A stretch of DNA of 64,000 nt from Alphaproteobacteria bacterium HGW-Alphaproteobacteria-18 (GCA_002841155.1 PHEH01000004.1:186001-250000); one strand, 5' to 3'. Positions 27,764-37,415 are shown, numbered from the stretch's first letter. Program-made: numbers and translations. The notes: a model not told the origin generated them from the letters alone.

Positions 27764-27954
27764 ATGGTTACGTTACGGTACGACCGGCACGGCTCAGCAA
27801 GCGGTCATTCAATATTTGAGAGCCTGCTGACAGGCGTCTTCAACTTTCTCATTGATTCAGCAGCTTTTGCGTCTGCTATGACAAGTATCTGCATGTCCTC
27901 AATGCATTCTGTGTCCGTTTCGCACCTCAACAAGGTCAAGAGTGAGGCCTCGCC

Positions 27955-29208
27955 GTGGAACCTGAATTGCTCCAGAGACTGACTGCAGCGCTCGCAATCG
28001 GCGCGCTGATCGGTATTGAGCGCGGCTGGAAACAGCGCAGTGATGAACCGGGTTCCCGAGCGGCAGGCCTTCGGACGTTTACGCTCGCCGGACTGCTTGG
28101 AGGTATCGCAGCGGTCGTTGGCACAAACCTTGGCGCTGCTGCATTTGCGGCCATTGCGATTGCGTTTTCCGCCCTGTTCGGCGCGTTTCAATGGCGCGAA
28201 ACGCTTGCTGACGAGGACTTTTCGGCGACGAGCACCATTGCCGGCCTCCTGACGTTCGCCCTGGGCGGTCTCGCCGGGCTTGGATACCTGCATGAGGCGG
28301 CGGCAGCGGCAGTCGCGGCCGTGTGCATCCTGGCGTTCAAGCAAAGCCTTCATGCCTGGCTGGGAGGCCTGACATGGCCGGAGATCCGATCTGCCCTCTT
28401 GATCCTTGCGATGACATTCATCGCGCTACCGCTGCTGCCATCGGGACCCATTGATCCCTGGGGACTAATTGACCTGCGAGAGCTTTGGTTCCTGACGATC
28501 CTCATCGCAACAATCTCGTTCGCCGGTTACGTTGCGGTCCGCGTGCTCGGTGCGAGGGCCGGACTCGCACTCGGCGCGGTTATCGGCTCGCTGGTTTCCT
28601 CCACGCTGACGGTGGCAGAACTGGCCGGCCGAGTGCGCAAGGGTACTGCAACGGCGCCCGATGCAGCAGCCGCGGCATCGCTTTCAACGCTGGTCATGCT
28701 GATCCGGATCGGTCTGCTGGTCAGCGTTCTCGCGCCTCACCTGCTTTCCGAAATCCTGCCCGTACTCGGCGCGTCTGTTGCTGTCAGCGCGGCAGGGGCG
28801 CTCTATCTGTTTCATCCGCGGAACGGGCCGGCCGGCCAGCCGCTTCTGCCTGAACTGAAGAGCCCGCTCGATATGAGGTCCGTCGCGGGCTTTGCACTGT
28901 TGATCGCAGGATTGAATGTGTCCATTGCCCTGGCAACGAACTGGGCCGGCGACATTGCTGTCTTGCCGCTTGCCATCCTCAGCGGCTTTGCGGATGTCGA
29001 TGCCGTGATCCTGAACGTGACCCGCCTGTCGCAGCCCCCATCCGGCCTCGCCGTCGCTGCAATCCTGCTGGCAGCGCTCGCCAACATGTTCAGCAAGTCA
29101 GTCCTCGCCTTTTTTACCGGCAATCTTCAGTTCGGACTCTACTTCGCCGGCGCGTCGCTGGCGGCCTGTCTTGCAGGCGCCGCTGCGTTCGGATTGTGGC
29201 TGGATTGA
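27955..29208 (+). CDS. MgtC/DUF4010 membrane protein
   Basis: A 417-residue protein with 12 or so hydrophobic segments. The N-terminal third is MgtC/SapB-like (AIGALIGIERGWKQR and TFTLAGLLGGIAA), and the rest is the DUF4010 domain, with ATISFAGYVAVRVLGARAGLALGAVIGSLVSSTLTV and LSGFADVDAVILNVTRL. The start is GTG at 27955 with GTGAGG upstream. The function is unknown; MgtC domains are linked to magnesium limitation and acid stress. Confidence 0.85.
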   Translation: MEPELLQRLTAALAIGALIGIERGWKQRSDEPGSRAAGLRTFTLAGLLGGIAAVVGTNLGAAAFAAIAIAFSALFGAFQWRETLADEDFSATSTIAGLLTFALGGLAGLGYLHEAAAAAVAAVCILAFKQSLHAWLGGLTWPEIRSALLILAMTFIALPLLPSGPIDPWGLIDLRELWFLTILIATISFAGYVAVRVLGARAGLALGAVIGSLVSSTLTVAELAGRVRKGTATAPDAAAAASLSTLVMLIRIGLLVSVLAPHLLSEILPVLGASVAVSAAGALYLFHPRNGPAGQPLLPELKSPLDMRSVAGFALLIAGLNVSIALATNWAGDIAVLPLAILSGFADVDAVILNVTRLSQPPSGLAVAAILLAALANMFSKSVLAFFTGNLQFGLYFAGASLAACLAGAAAFGLWLD

Positions 29209-29238
29209 ACTCAAGGACTGCGGGCAAGGCCGGCAAGA

Positions 29239-29781
29239 TCAGTCCGTTCTCACTTCGACGGGCGCGTCCGACAGGCGCCGGAAAAGCCGCCGCCGCTGCG
29301 CGAGAGGCCACCAATCGTAGAGGAAGATTTCCAGGGGCCGCCAGTTGGCAACCCATCCCAGGATGATCAATCCCTCCGACAGTATGCGAGATGCAGATCC
29401 GGGGCCCAGCAGAATTGAGGCTGCCTGTCCAAGAAGAACACAGACCGTGAGCGTGGCGAGCCCGATCATCAGGGACGTCCGCCCCACCCGGAAAAGCTCA
29501 CTGATATCGCCCTTCAGTCCTCGTTCTCGCTGGCGGAAGTGATTGGAGAATGCTGTCTGCACTTCAGATGCATCATGCTTTCCCAGTGACGAAACATGCA
29601 GGACAAGCCTGATCTGCGCGCCTCGAAGCAATTCTCTCGCCCACCCGACGATAAACTCTTCGGTCGCCCGTGAGAGGTCCCGGGAAGGCGTCGGAAACGG
29701 ATCAAGCGGATCGAACAGCAGCGCGATGTTCTCGATCCGCAGCTCGACGACAGATTCGCCCCCTGCCGGCTTGGCGAGCAT
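29239..29781 (-). CDS. Unrecognised membrane protein
   Basis: A 180-residue protein I cannot name. The N-terminal half is soluble and may form a mixed fold (IENIALLFDPLDPFPTPSRD), followed by two membrane segments (SLMIGLATLTVCVLLGQ and a second in ILSEGLIILGWVA) and a basic, aromatic tail with EIFLYDWWPLAQRRRLFRRL. The ATG at 29781 is preferred because AAAGGA lies 8 bases upstream, while a GTG two codons earlier is too close to it. It is convergent with the DUF4010 gene. Confidence 0.65.
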   Translation of the reverse strand: MLAKPAGGESVVELRIENIALLFDPLDPFPTPSRDLSRATEEFIVGWARELLRGAQIRLVLHVSSLGKHDASEVQTAFSNHFRQRERGLKGDISELFRVGRTSLMIGLATLTVCVLLGQAASILLGPGSASRILSEGLIILGWVANWRPLEIFLYDWWPLAQRRRLFRRLSDAPVEVRTD

Positions 29782-30097
29782 TTTCACAATCCTTTCCGCT
29801 CATGAAGAACGGGACGCGCAGTCCGCGAAAGCGTACCATTTTCCTGGGGGCATACTCAATCAGGTGACCACGACGCGCACTGCCTCAGGCGCAATCACCA
29901 CCGCCGACGAGAATTGGCAATGCACACCTCGGTCCGGTGATTCCGCGGCGTCGGCAGCCCATCACATCAATCAAGGATCGCGCTACGCACCGCCTCACTG
30001 TATGTAACGAGAGGTAACTCAACATTATGCCGACAGGATCGCAGGTGCAGCCCGCATCCTTCAATCCAGTCAGATTAAAACAAATGGAGACAATGCT
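29782..30097. other. Divergent intergenic region
   Basis: No gene is credible here. The region should hold the promoters of the unrecognised membrane protein gene (leftward) and the cupin gene (rightward). I saw no convincing operator; GTAAC appears twice ten bases apart at about 30003-30018. Confidence 0.4.
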
Positions 30098-30430
30098 ATG
30101 GCGCTGAAGCATGCAGCATCCGGCGAGCGTGTCGACCTTCGCCCGTTCGGCTCCCTTTTGAGCACGGAAAAAACCAGCGCCATCGTCCGCACCCCAAACT
30201 TCGAAGCGATACGGCTCGTCCTCCTGGCCGGAACGGAAATCCCATCCCATAAGGTCGCTGGTCAGATCATGTTCCAGTGCATTGAAGGGCACGTCCAGTT
30301 GCGGATCACTGGCACCACGATTGAGCTGCTGCCCGGACACTGGGTCTATCTTGACCATGACGAGCTCCATTCGTTGCTGGGAGTTCAGGACTCTTCCCTG
30401 CTCATGACCATCCTGTTTGATGGCGATTGA
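30098..30430 (+). CDS. Small cupin-domain protein
   Basis: A 110-residue single-domain cupin. The first cupin motif is degenerate, seen as IPSHKVAGQIMFQCIEGHV with one histidine kept, and the second appears in LLPGHWVYLDHDELHSL, giving candidate metal-binding histidines. The start has GGAGA six bases upstream. Such proteins are often small sensors or metal-binding isomerases; no substrate can be assigned. It stands alone, convergent with cecR. Confidence 0.75.
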   Translation: MALKHAASGERVDLRPFGSLLSTEKTSAIVRTPNFEAIRLVLLAGTEIPSHKVAGQIMFQCIEGHVQLRITGTTIELLPGHWVYLDHDELHSLLGVQDSSLLMTILFDGD

Positions 30431-30515
30431 ACAGCGCCGGAACAGGAAACTGTCTTAGTCATCGGCAGTATCGGATCGAATTACCCATATAGGAAAGTCT
30501 GCTCCACCAACCCCT

Positions 30516-31169
30516 CTATAGATATCGCAACAGACGGATATGCTCGCGAATTGAAGAGGTGACAGCCGCGATTTCCTCAGGACCCAGATCCTCGCGCTCC
30601 AGAGTTCTCAAGGATAGCGCCCGCGCGGCGCGGAAAGCCAGCGCCTGGCCGACGAGGGTCAGACCCCGAATGCGGGCGGTCTGGGACCCCGGAACATCGC
30701 CGCTCGCAATCGCGGTTAGATGGATGACATTGCGGAAGAAGCGGCCGACATCGCTGGCGTAGAGTATTTCGAATGCTTCCGTCGGCGCAGCCTGCTCGCG
30801 AAGCATGAACCTTGCCCACTTCTCGCTCTCACGGCTTGCCAGCATCGTCACAAACGGAATGAAGGACTCTTCGAGAAGCGTGATTGCCTTCTTTCGGCTG
30901 AGCGCGCCGCTGTAAATTTCGGCGTCGAGAACCTTCAGCGCTGGCGCGAGTCTTTGCGTTACCTGTTCGGCAATTGAGGACGCGGCCGCGAGATAGAGTT
31001 TCTCCTTGGTCGTAAAGTGATACGGTATCGCGGCAAGGGACGCGCCCGCTTTATCGGCAATGGCGCGGGTCGTCGTCCCGTCGAATCCGGCGAGACCGAA
31101 CAGTTCGATCGCGGCTCCAACGAGCCGCTCGCGCGTTTCGACACTTCGAGGATCATCACGCTTTGGCAT
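30516..31169 (-). CDS. cecR: CecR-type TetR family regulator
   Basis: A 217-residue repressor with an N-terminal helix-turn-helix (TTTRAIADKAGASLAAIPYHF) and a C-terminal domain like that of E. coli CecR (YbiH). It begins immediately after the ybhR-like stop, so it is the last gene of an export operon equivalent to E. coli ybhGFSR, whose genes CecR controls in response to antibiotics such as cefoperazone and chloramphenicol. A palindrome upstream of the operon (36234) is a likely operator. Confidence 0.85.
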   Translation of the reverse strand: MPKRDDPRSVETRERLVGAAIELFGLAGFDGTTTRAIADKAGASLAAIPYHFTTKEKLYLAAASSIAEQVTQRLAPALKVLDAEIYSGALSRKKAITLLEESFIPFVTMLASRESEKWARFMLREQAAPTEAFEILYASDVGRFFRNVIHLTAIASGDVPGSQTARIRGLTLVGQALAFRAARALSLRTLEREDLGPEEIAAVTSSIREHIRLLRYL

Positions 31170-32270
31170 CTATGAGGTCTTCTTTCTGAGCAGCCAGGCG
31201 GACGCCGGAAGGGTCGCCATCGCGATTACGATGAGCGGCGCCGTACTGCGGGCCACTTCGGACAGCGGCAGATCCTTGAGGAACACACCTTGCGTGATGA
31301 CGAGGAAGTGCCGGAGCGGATTTATCTGCGTCGCCAGCTGCATCCAGCCCGGCATATTCTCAACCGGAGACATGAAGCCCGACAGAAGGACCGCAGGCGA
31401 GGCAAATACGAAGGCGCCGAGGATGGCCTGTTGCTGGGTATCAGATATCACCGAGATGAACAGGCCGATGCCGATCACTGCCAGCAGATAAAAAAACATT
31501 GAACCGTAAAGCGCGAGCACGGACCCTGCGAAGGGAATCTTGAAGCCGAACACGGCAACAAGGACGAAGAATGTGCCATGCAGATAGCCGAAGATGAGAC
31601 CCGGCGCCGACTTGCCGATCACAATTTCCAGCGGCCTCAGCGGTGAGACGAGCAGCTGGTCGAATGTGCCAAGTTCGCGCTCGCGGGCAACCGACAGGGC
31701 CGTCACGATGATCGTGGTCAGGAGGGTGATGGTCGCGACCAGTCCCGGCAGGGTAAACCAAGCATATTCGAGATTTGGGTTGAACCAATGCCGGACCCGG
31801 AGGGCGTCCGGCGGCGCGCCGCCCGCATAAGCCGCCGCCGAGACACGCGCGATGATGGCAGACAGGTACGAGTTTACGATCTGCGATGCGTTCGACTTGC
31901 GGCCATCGAGGATGATCTGGACATCTGCCGGCTGACCCACCTCGATCCGCCGCGAGAAGTCCTGACCGATATGCACCACCGCAATGACGCGCTGGCTATC
32001 GATGGCCTGCCGGATCTGGCTGACGGATTGCAAATGAATGATCTCGTCGAATGCGGAGGCGCCCTCGATGCCTGCCACGATTTCCCGGCCGCTGCTTCCG
32101 TGATCGAGATTGAGCACGGCAATATCGACATTGCGCACTTCCATCGTCATGGCGAATGCGAAGATGACGAGTTGCAGCAAGGGCGGCACGAGGATCACGG
32201 CGCGTCCCTTCGGATCGCGCCAGATGGCCAGCATCTCCTTGATGATGAGAGCTCTGAGGCGCCGCCACAT
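31170..32270 (-). CDS. ybhR: ABC-2 type export permease (YbhR-like)
   Basis: A 366-residue permease with an N-terminal membrane anchor, a large periplasmic loop at about residues 45-170 and five later membrane segments, including the family stretch ARERELGTFDQLLVSPLRPLE. It pairs with the YbhS-like protein to form the channel. It starts one base after the ybhS-like stop codon. Confidence 0.88.
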   Translation of the reverse strand: MWRRLRALIIKEMLAIWRDPKGRAVILVPPLLQLVIFAFAMTMEVRNVDIAVLNLDHGSSGREIVAGIEGASAFDEIIHLQSVSQIRQAIDSQRVIAVVHIGQDFSRRIEVGQPADVQIILDGRKSNASQIVNSYLSAIIARVSAAAYAGGAPPDALRVRHWFNPNLEYAWFTLPGLVATITLLTTIIVTALSVARERELGTFDQLLVSPLRPLEIVIGKSAPGLIFGYLHGTFFVLVAVFGFKIPFAGSVLALYGSMFFYLLAVIGIGLFISVISDTQQQAILGAFVFASPAVLLSGFMSPVENMPGWMQLATQINPLRHFLVITQGVFLKDLPLSEVARSTAPLIVIAMATLPASAWLLRKKTS

Positions 32271-32271
32271 G

Positions 32272-33408
32272 TCAGGCGATCCGCTTCGGCGTGGCCAGCC
32301 AGGTCAGCGCGAGGAAAAAGGCGCCGACGGCCAGCATCTTCAGAATTGCAGGCCACAGTACCGACCAGACATCCCCTGCAAGGAACAATGTTTGTAAACT
32401 GGTGACAAAGTAGCGCGCGGGGATCACCGTCGTGACCGTGCGGATCGGCAGCGGCATCGCGCTGATTTCGAAGATGAAGCCTGACAGTAATGTCGCTGGC
32501 AAGAAACCTGTGAAGAGCGCCAGCTGAGCTGCAACGAACTGGTTCTTGGTTGCCGCTGAGATCAGCAGTCCCTGACCAAGGGCCGGCACCAGGAACGCTG
32601 CGGCAACGGCGGCAAGCGCAAACACCGAGCCCCGGAACGGCACATTAAAAACGAACACAGCCGCCAGGGCGCACAGCACCAGAGAGCTCATGCCCAGCAA
32701 AAAATACGGCACGATCTTCGACAGTAACAATTCCACCCGGCTGACCGGGGTGGCGAGCACCGCCTCCATGGTGCCGCGCTCCCATTCACGGGCGATGACC
32801 AGCGCCGTCAGCAAGGTGCCGATGATGGTCATCACAACCGCGGTGGACCCCGGCACGAGATTGTAGCGGCTGGTCAGTTCGGCGTTGAACCAGAAGCGGG
32901 GTTGCGGGGTGATCGCCGCCGGAGCTGGCAGGGCCGCGTCTGCGATCCGGCGTGCCTGCCAGACGCCGTAGACCCCCTGGGCATAGTTTGCGACGAACTG
33001 CGCGGTGTTGGGCTGCGAACCGTCGGTCAGGACTTCGATGGGCGCCGGATCGCGCCTACGCAGGCGTTCGGTAAAGTCAGCGGGAATAATGACGAGCCCG
33101 CGCAGATCGCCGGATACGAGGCCCGGCTCAAGTGCCGCCTGGTCAAAGGCCGTGACCGTTTCGAAATAGCCGGAGCCTTCAAACGCCTGGACAAGGCTGC
33201 GCGCGTCGGCGCGTGCGTCCTGCGCGACAATGCCAATCCGGATTGAATTGGCATCGAGCGAAATCCCGAATCCGAAGAGTAGGAGAAGGATAAGCGGCAG
33301 GACGAACGCGATCAGAATGGAAGACGGATCACGGATAATCTGGAAGGTCTCCTTACGCGCCAGCGACAGGGTGCGGCGCAAGGGAGCAGGAAGCCGTGAC
33401 GGAGTCAT
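32272..33408 (-). CDS. ybhS: ABC-2 type export permease (YbhS-like)
   Basis: A 378-residue permease with the same layout as its neighbour: a membrane anchor after residue 25, a periplasmic domain with VIIPADFTERLRRRDPAPIE, and a C-terminal membrane block with EWERGTMEAVLATPVSRVEL. The ATG overlaps the ATPase stop by four bases. With YbhR it should form a heterodimeric pore. Confidence 0.88.
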   Translation of the reverse strand: MTPSRLPAPLRRTLSLARKETFQIIRDPSSILIAFVLPLILLLLFGFGISLDANSIRIGIVAQDARADARSLVQAFEGSGYFETVTAFDQAALEPGLVSGDLRGLVIIPADFTERLRRRDPAPIEVLTDGSQPNTAQFVANYAQGVYGVWQARRIADAALPAPAAITPQPRFWFNAELTSRYNLVPGSTAVVMTIIGTLLTALVIAREWERGTMEAVLATPVSRVELLLSKIVPYFLLGMSSLVLCALAAVFVFNVPFRGSVFALAAVAAAFLVPALGQGLLISAATKNQFVAAQLALFTGFLPATLLSGFIFEISAMPLPIRTVTTVIPARYFVTSLQTLFLAGDVWSVLWPAILKMLAVGAFFLALTWLATPKRIA

Positions 33409-35156
33409 AAGGCTGCCTCTTCCTTTTCCGACCGCGCGACCAGCTCAATGAACGCGTCTTCCATAGTTACGCTCGATCCATCCGGATTGGCGCAGCTTGC
33501 CTTCAGGGCTTCAGGTGTGCCTTCCGCAATCGTCCTGCCGCGATAGATCAGGTTGATCCGGTCGCAATACTCGGCCTCTTCCATGAAGTGCGTGGTGACG
33601 AGCACGGCAACATTCTTCGCCGTCAAGGCATTGATGTGCGACCAGAATTCTCGGCGTGTAATGGGATCAACACCCGAGGTCGGCTCATCAAGGAATAGGA
33701 CTTCCGGCTCGTGCAAGAGCGCAGCAGCGAGCGCGAGGCGCTGCTTGAATCCGAGCGGCAGGCGCGCAGCTACCGTGTTGCGATGGGTCGTCAGATCAAA
33801 GGCCCGCAGCATCGCTTCGATACGTTCCCTGGCACGCGGACGGCTGAGACCGTAGACACCCGCGAAGAAGGAGAGGTTCTGGTCCACTGAAATATCTCCG
33901 TACAGGGAGAACTTCTGCGCCATGTAACCAAGCCGCCCGCGTGCATCGGCGGCGGCCGTGCGCAAGTCGAACCCCGCCACACGCCCCTCGCCCTCGCTCG
34001 GCTCAGTCAGGCCGCAGAGCATCTTGAAGGTTGTCGACTTGCCTGCCCCATTGGGGCCGAGCAGCCCGAGGATTTCGCCGCGCTTCTGCGTGAACGTGAT
34101 ATTAGACGCTGCCGTGAAGGTGCCGTAGCGTTTTGTAAGGCCGCATGCTTCGATAACCGCCTCGCCATTGTCCGAATGGGCAATCATGGCCTCGGCCAGC
34201 GGCGACCGTCCGTCCGGTCCGCCGCCCAGCCGGTCGACAAACGCGTCCTCGAAGCGCGGCGCGGCCGGAACCACCGCTGCATTCACCAGCGTCCTGACAT
34301 GGTCAAGATCAGCCCCTTCGCGCGTCAGCACGCGGATAGCATCCCCGTGCAGGATGGCGTCGGCCACGGATGCATCGCGAAGCAGGGGCGCGATGGCGGC
34401 GCGGCGCGTCTCCTGCGGAACGCGTGCAAGGAAGACGCGGCCAGCCATTGTCACCGTCAGGTCACCGGGAGGCCCCGCATAGAGAAGCTTGCCGCCGCTG
34501 AGCAGAAGAACATCGTCGCACTTTTCCGCTTCGTCGAGGTAGGCAGTTGCCCAGACCACGGCCATGCTGTCGTCGACAAGTTCGCCCACCATCGACCACA
34601 GTTCCCGCCGCGAAATCGGGTCAACCCCCACCGATGGCTCGTCAAGGAGCAGCAACCGAGGCCGGGTGAGCAAGGCGCAGGCAAGGCCGAGTTTCTGCTT
34701 CATGCCGCCAGACAGGGCGCCTGCCAGACGCTCGGTGAACCGCGCAAGATCCGTGAACTTCAGCAGGTGGCCGAAAGTGTCCTCCCGCTCTTCGCCCGAA
34801 AGCCCCTTGAGGTCGGCGAACAGTTCAAGATTTTCCATCACGCTCAGATCTTCGTAGAGGCCGAAGCGTTGGGGCATGTAGCCAAGCATCTGGTGCAAGG
34901 CACGCTGAGATATGTGGGCGCGCGCGCCTTCGATGAGCACGTCGCCCTTGCTCGGCCGGCTCAGGCCTGTCAGCAGTCTTATGAGGGTTGTCTTGCCTGC
35001 GCCGTCGGGCCCAACAAGTCCGGTGATCTTGCCGGTCTCTATGGTTCCAGACACATCATCTAGAGCCGCCGGGCCAATTGCTCCGAACCGCTTTGTCACG
35101 TTTTTGATCTGGACGAAGGGCTGAGGCTTCAGGGAACTGAGGGACGCATCGTTCAT
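33405..35156 (-). CDS. ybhF: Double-ATPase ABC transporter protein (YbhF-like)
   Basis: A 583-residue protein with two ABC ATPase domains in tandem. The first has GPDGAGKTT, LSGGMKQKLG and LLLDEPSVGVDP; the second has GPNGAGKST, the variant signature LPLGFKQRLA and LFLDEPTSGVDP. Both are intact in Walker motifs; the second signature departs from LSGGQ as is common in this family. It powers the YbhRS permease pair. Confidence 0.9.
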   Translation of the reverse strand: MNDASLSSLKPQPFVQIKNVTKRFGAIGPAALDDVSGTIETGKITGLVGPDGAGKTTLIRLLTGLSRPSKGDVLIEGARAHISQRALHQMLGYMPQRFGLYEDLSVMENLELFADLKGLSGEEREDTFGHLLKFTDLARFTERLAGALSGGMKQKLGLACALLTRPRLLLLDEPSVGVDPISRRELWSMVGELVDDSMAVVWATAYLDEAEKCDDVLLLSGGKLLYAGPPGDLTVTMAGRVFLARVPQETRRAAIAPLLRDASVADAILHGDAIRVLTREGADLDHVRTLVNAAVVPAAPRFEDAFVDRLGGGPDGRSPLAEAMIAHSDNGEAVIEACGLTKRYGTFTAASNITFTQKRGEILGLLGPNGAGKSTTFKMLCGLTEPSEGEGRVAGFDLRTAAADARGRLGYMAQKFSLYGDISVDQNLSFFAGVYGLSRPRARERIEAMLRAFDLTTHRNTVAARLPLGFKQRLALAAALLHEPEVLFLDEPTSGVDPITRREFWSHINALTAKNVAVLVTTHFMEEAEYCDRINLIYRGRTIAEGTPEALKASCANPDGSSVTMEDAFIELVARSEKEEAAL

Positions 35157-35164
35157 CTGCGCCC

Positions 35165-36196
35165 TTAATCCGCCACAGTCGGGCGGCTGAGCTTGACCGT
35201 GACGGGCATGCCTTGACGAAGGCCGCTGTCTGGTGCGTCGATAGTGATCCGGACCTGATAGACAAGATCAGTACGAAGATCAGGCGTCTGGACCGTCCGG
35301 GGCGTGAACTCGGCAATGGGAGAGACAAAGCCGACTTGCCCCTGGTAGGGCTTGCCGGGCGCGCTGTCAGTGAAGACTTCGGCTGTCTTACCTGGCACGA
35401 CCAGGCCGAGATCTGTCTCATCGACATAAGCGCGAACCCAGACCGGACTGGTCAAGGCCAATGTGGCGACCGGCACACCTGCCGCGACGATCGAGCCGGG
35501 TTCGCGCACGCGCGCCAGAAGGACGCCGTCCGAAGGCGCGATGAGATTTGTGTCTCCGAGTCTCAGCTGAGCCTGAGCAACGGCTGCCTCGGCTGCTTCG
35601 ACGCCCGCTTCGCCTCCTGCAATTTCTTCAGCCCGCGGTCCGAGCTGCACGAGAGCGAGATCCTTTTTACCCGCGACAAGACGCTTTCTCGCCGCGTCCA
35701 ATGCGGCGAGCGCCGTGTCATAGGCTTGCTGCGATACATAGCCACTGTCGCGCAACTTTGACTGCCGGTCGAAGGTCTGCTGAGCGATCAGGACATTTGC
35801 GTCCAGCTCTTCCACCCGGGCTCTTGCCCGGTCTATTTCCTGGGACCGGCTTCCAGCTTCGAGGCGCGCAAGCTCTGCACGGCGCACCGACGCCTCTGCC
35901 TCAGCCTGAGCGACCCCGTCACGCAGCGGCGCGGTGTCCAGGACCGCAATCACGTCGCCAGCCAAAACCGTGTCCCCTTCCTCGAAATTCACGGCGTCGA
36001 GCCGGCCGGACACCCGAAACGCGAGCTCCACCTGCCGGATATCGACATTGCCGTAGAGCACGAGCGCGCCGTCCGCGCCGGAACCCGCGGGGCTCAAACG
36101 CGGCCACACGACGAAACGCCCCAGGATGAGGGCGGCGACCAAAACAGCGGCAATGATGGCAATGCGTTTCATTGAAAATCGTCTGAGGGCTTGCAT
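35165..36196 (-). CDS. ybhG: HlyD-type membrane fusion protein (YbhG-like)
   Basis: A 343-residue adaptor with an N-terminal membrane anchor (IAIIAAVLVAALILGRF), a lipoyl half-domain near VNFEEGDTVLAGDVIAVLD, a coiled-coil hairpin of about residues 85-190 rich in Ala, Glu and Arg, and a second lipoyl half near LIAPSDGVLLARVREPGS. It links the inner-membrane pump to the outer membrane. It is the first gene of the operon; the palindrome at 36234 lies about 40 bases upstream. Confidence 0.9.
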   Translation of the reverse strand: MQALRRFSMKRIAIIAAVLVAALILGRFVVWPRLSPAGSGADGALVLYGNVDIRQVELAFRVSGRLDAVNFEEGDTVLAGDVIAVLDTAPLRDGVAQAEAEASVRRAELARLEAGSRSQEIDRARARVEELDANVLIAQQTFDRQSKLRDSGYVSQQAYDTALAALDAARKRLVAGKKDLALVQLGPRAEEIAGGEAGVEAAEAAVAQAQLRLGDTNLIAPSDGVLLARVREPGSIVAAGVPVATLALTSPVWVRAYVDETDLGLVVPGKTAEVFTDSAPGKPYQGQVGFVSPIAEFTPRTVQTPDLRTDLVYQVRITIDAPDSGLRQGMPVTVKLSRPTVAD

Positions 36197-36651
36197 GAGG
36201 CTCCACCTCGGTTCAGGTCACCACAGTATTTTTAGTACATCTGTACTGTTTTATTTTCAAGGACCTTCCTTCACGACTGGCGGCGCGGGCGCCCGCGATC
36301 AGTTCATGCTGGGACTTTGGTTGCAACGAGCAGAACGGGTTCGACCATCGCTTCCGCACCGGGCGGGCCGCCCGCATCCACGACGACGCCTGCTATCGCA
36401 AGTTCGGTTTGGACCTCTGCCAATGTCGGGAACCAGTACACACCGTCTGGGAAAGCAATCGCCTCGATCTGCAAAGCCGGAAGAACGCCCACCTAACGCC
36501 GTCTTGCAAGTCAGCCTTGGAGGATCGTCACAAACGGCGAACGGATTGAACGATTCACCCACAGAGCCCAACTCCTCGCCATTGAGAGAGGTTTTGCGAT
36601 GACTGACCCATCCAGCCGGCGATATCATTGTGACCATGCATTCGCCGCCAG
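36197..36651. other. Export-operon promoter region and gene debris
   Basis: The first part holds the ybhG promoter and the palindrome at 36234. Between 36304 and 36492 on the minus strand a 62-codon frame ends in VEPVLLVATKVPA and might be the C-terminal remnant of a methyltransferase-like protein, with a TAG just before its GTG. From about 36505 to 36650 several overlapping frames are open but none is a complete gene. I read this as decayed sequence. Confidence 0.4.
36234..36247. promoter_or_regulatory. Palindromic operator before the export operon
   Basis: AGTACATCTGTACT is a perfect palindrome with six-base arms and a two-base centre. It lies in an AT-rich stretch 38-51 bases upstream of the ybhG ATG, so a bound TetR-type dimer would cover the promoter. 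CecR, encoded at the other end of the operon, is the likely binder. Confidence 0.6.
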
Positions 36652-36948
36652 GCCATCAACCGGCGCCTCTCGGCAACCGAAGCGCTCGAATGGGGCCTCG
36701 CAAACGAAGTTGTGGCGGCCAACGCGCTCCCGGCGCGCGCCGACACCCTCGCCCGGCAGTTTGCAGCAGGGCCCACTCAGGCATTCGGCGCGGTCAAAAC
36801 GCTCCTCGCCGGCAGCGCCACCAACAGTCTCGAAACCCAGATGGAACTCGAAGCACGTGCGATTGCAGATACGGCCCGGACAGCCGATGCGCGGGAAGGC
36901 ATCGACGCCTTCCTCAACAAGCGCAGGCCTGTCTTCACGGGAGAATGA
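36652..36948 (+). pseudogene. 3' fragment of an enoyl-CoA hydratase/isomerase gene
   Basis: The frame reads INRRLSATEALEWGLANEVV and continues for about 99 residues to a normal stop after FLNKRRPVFTGE. This is the C-terminal third of a crotonase-fold protein, including the region that packs the trimer. The N-terminal two thirds, with the oxyanion-hole residues, are missing and an in-frame stop lies just before the fragment. It is a truncated, non-functional remnant and may mark a recombination or insertion edge. Confidence 0.75.
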
Positions 36949-37052
36949 AGCAGTCGTTACCCTCAGGCAGCAGATCGTCGTGACGGCCTCGCGCCTTTGA
37001 GCCTGCACAGGTTGAGCCGCAAAAGCTGCGCGTTGCAGTTTGACTTTATCCG

Positions 37053-37415
37053 TTAGCGGACCTTCCGGGTCACCTGCTCGATGAAATGGTCAAATCGTTT
37101 CTTTCCAAGCGCGTGGGCAATATCCCGTTCGCCTTCGGGCAAAGGCTCGGTGCGGGTCAGCCAGTAATAGACATAGTGAGCAAGCGTTTGGTAAGTGAAC
37201 GCCACATCCCGCTCGATATCTGCCTGGCGCAGGTCAAAGGCATCAATGCGGACCAGCAAGCGCTCCTCCAACACGGACCGCGACTCTGGATCAAACCATG
37301 CCCGGAGCGCGTCCTCGACAATCGCTGTCTTGGTCATACCGGGGCGGCCTGCGGCCTCACACAGCTGAGCATGCAGCTTCGTCGAGATCCGGATGTTCAC
37401 GCGCGGCTTACCCAT
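37053..37415 (-). CDS. CopG/ribbon-helix-helix protein of the tra region
   Basis: A 120-residue protein with an N-terminal ribbon-helix-helix (PRVNIRISTKLHAQLCEAA then TKTAIVEDALRAWF) and a helical C-terminal extension. Proteins of this type follow traG in many alphaproteobacterial conjugative elements and may regulate or help the coupling protein. It starts 5 bases after the traG stop. Confidence 0.82.
   Translation of the reverse strand: MGKPRVNIRISTKLHAQLCEAAGRPGMTKTAIVEDALRAWFDPESRSVLEERLLVRIDAFDLRQADIERDVAFTYQTLAHYVYYWLTRTEPLPEGERDIAHALGKKRFDHFIEQVTRKVR

Noticed and set aside
27764-27982. Short open frame between the TSUP and DUF4010 genes
   Set aside because: It overlaps the DUF4010 start and lacks a ribosome site or protein-like composition.
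29885-30370. A 161-codon minus-strand frame over the cupin gene
   Set aside because: It overlaps the cupin gene, which has a good start site and family motifs.
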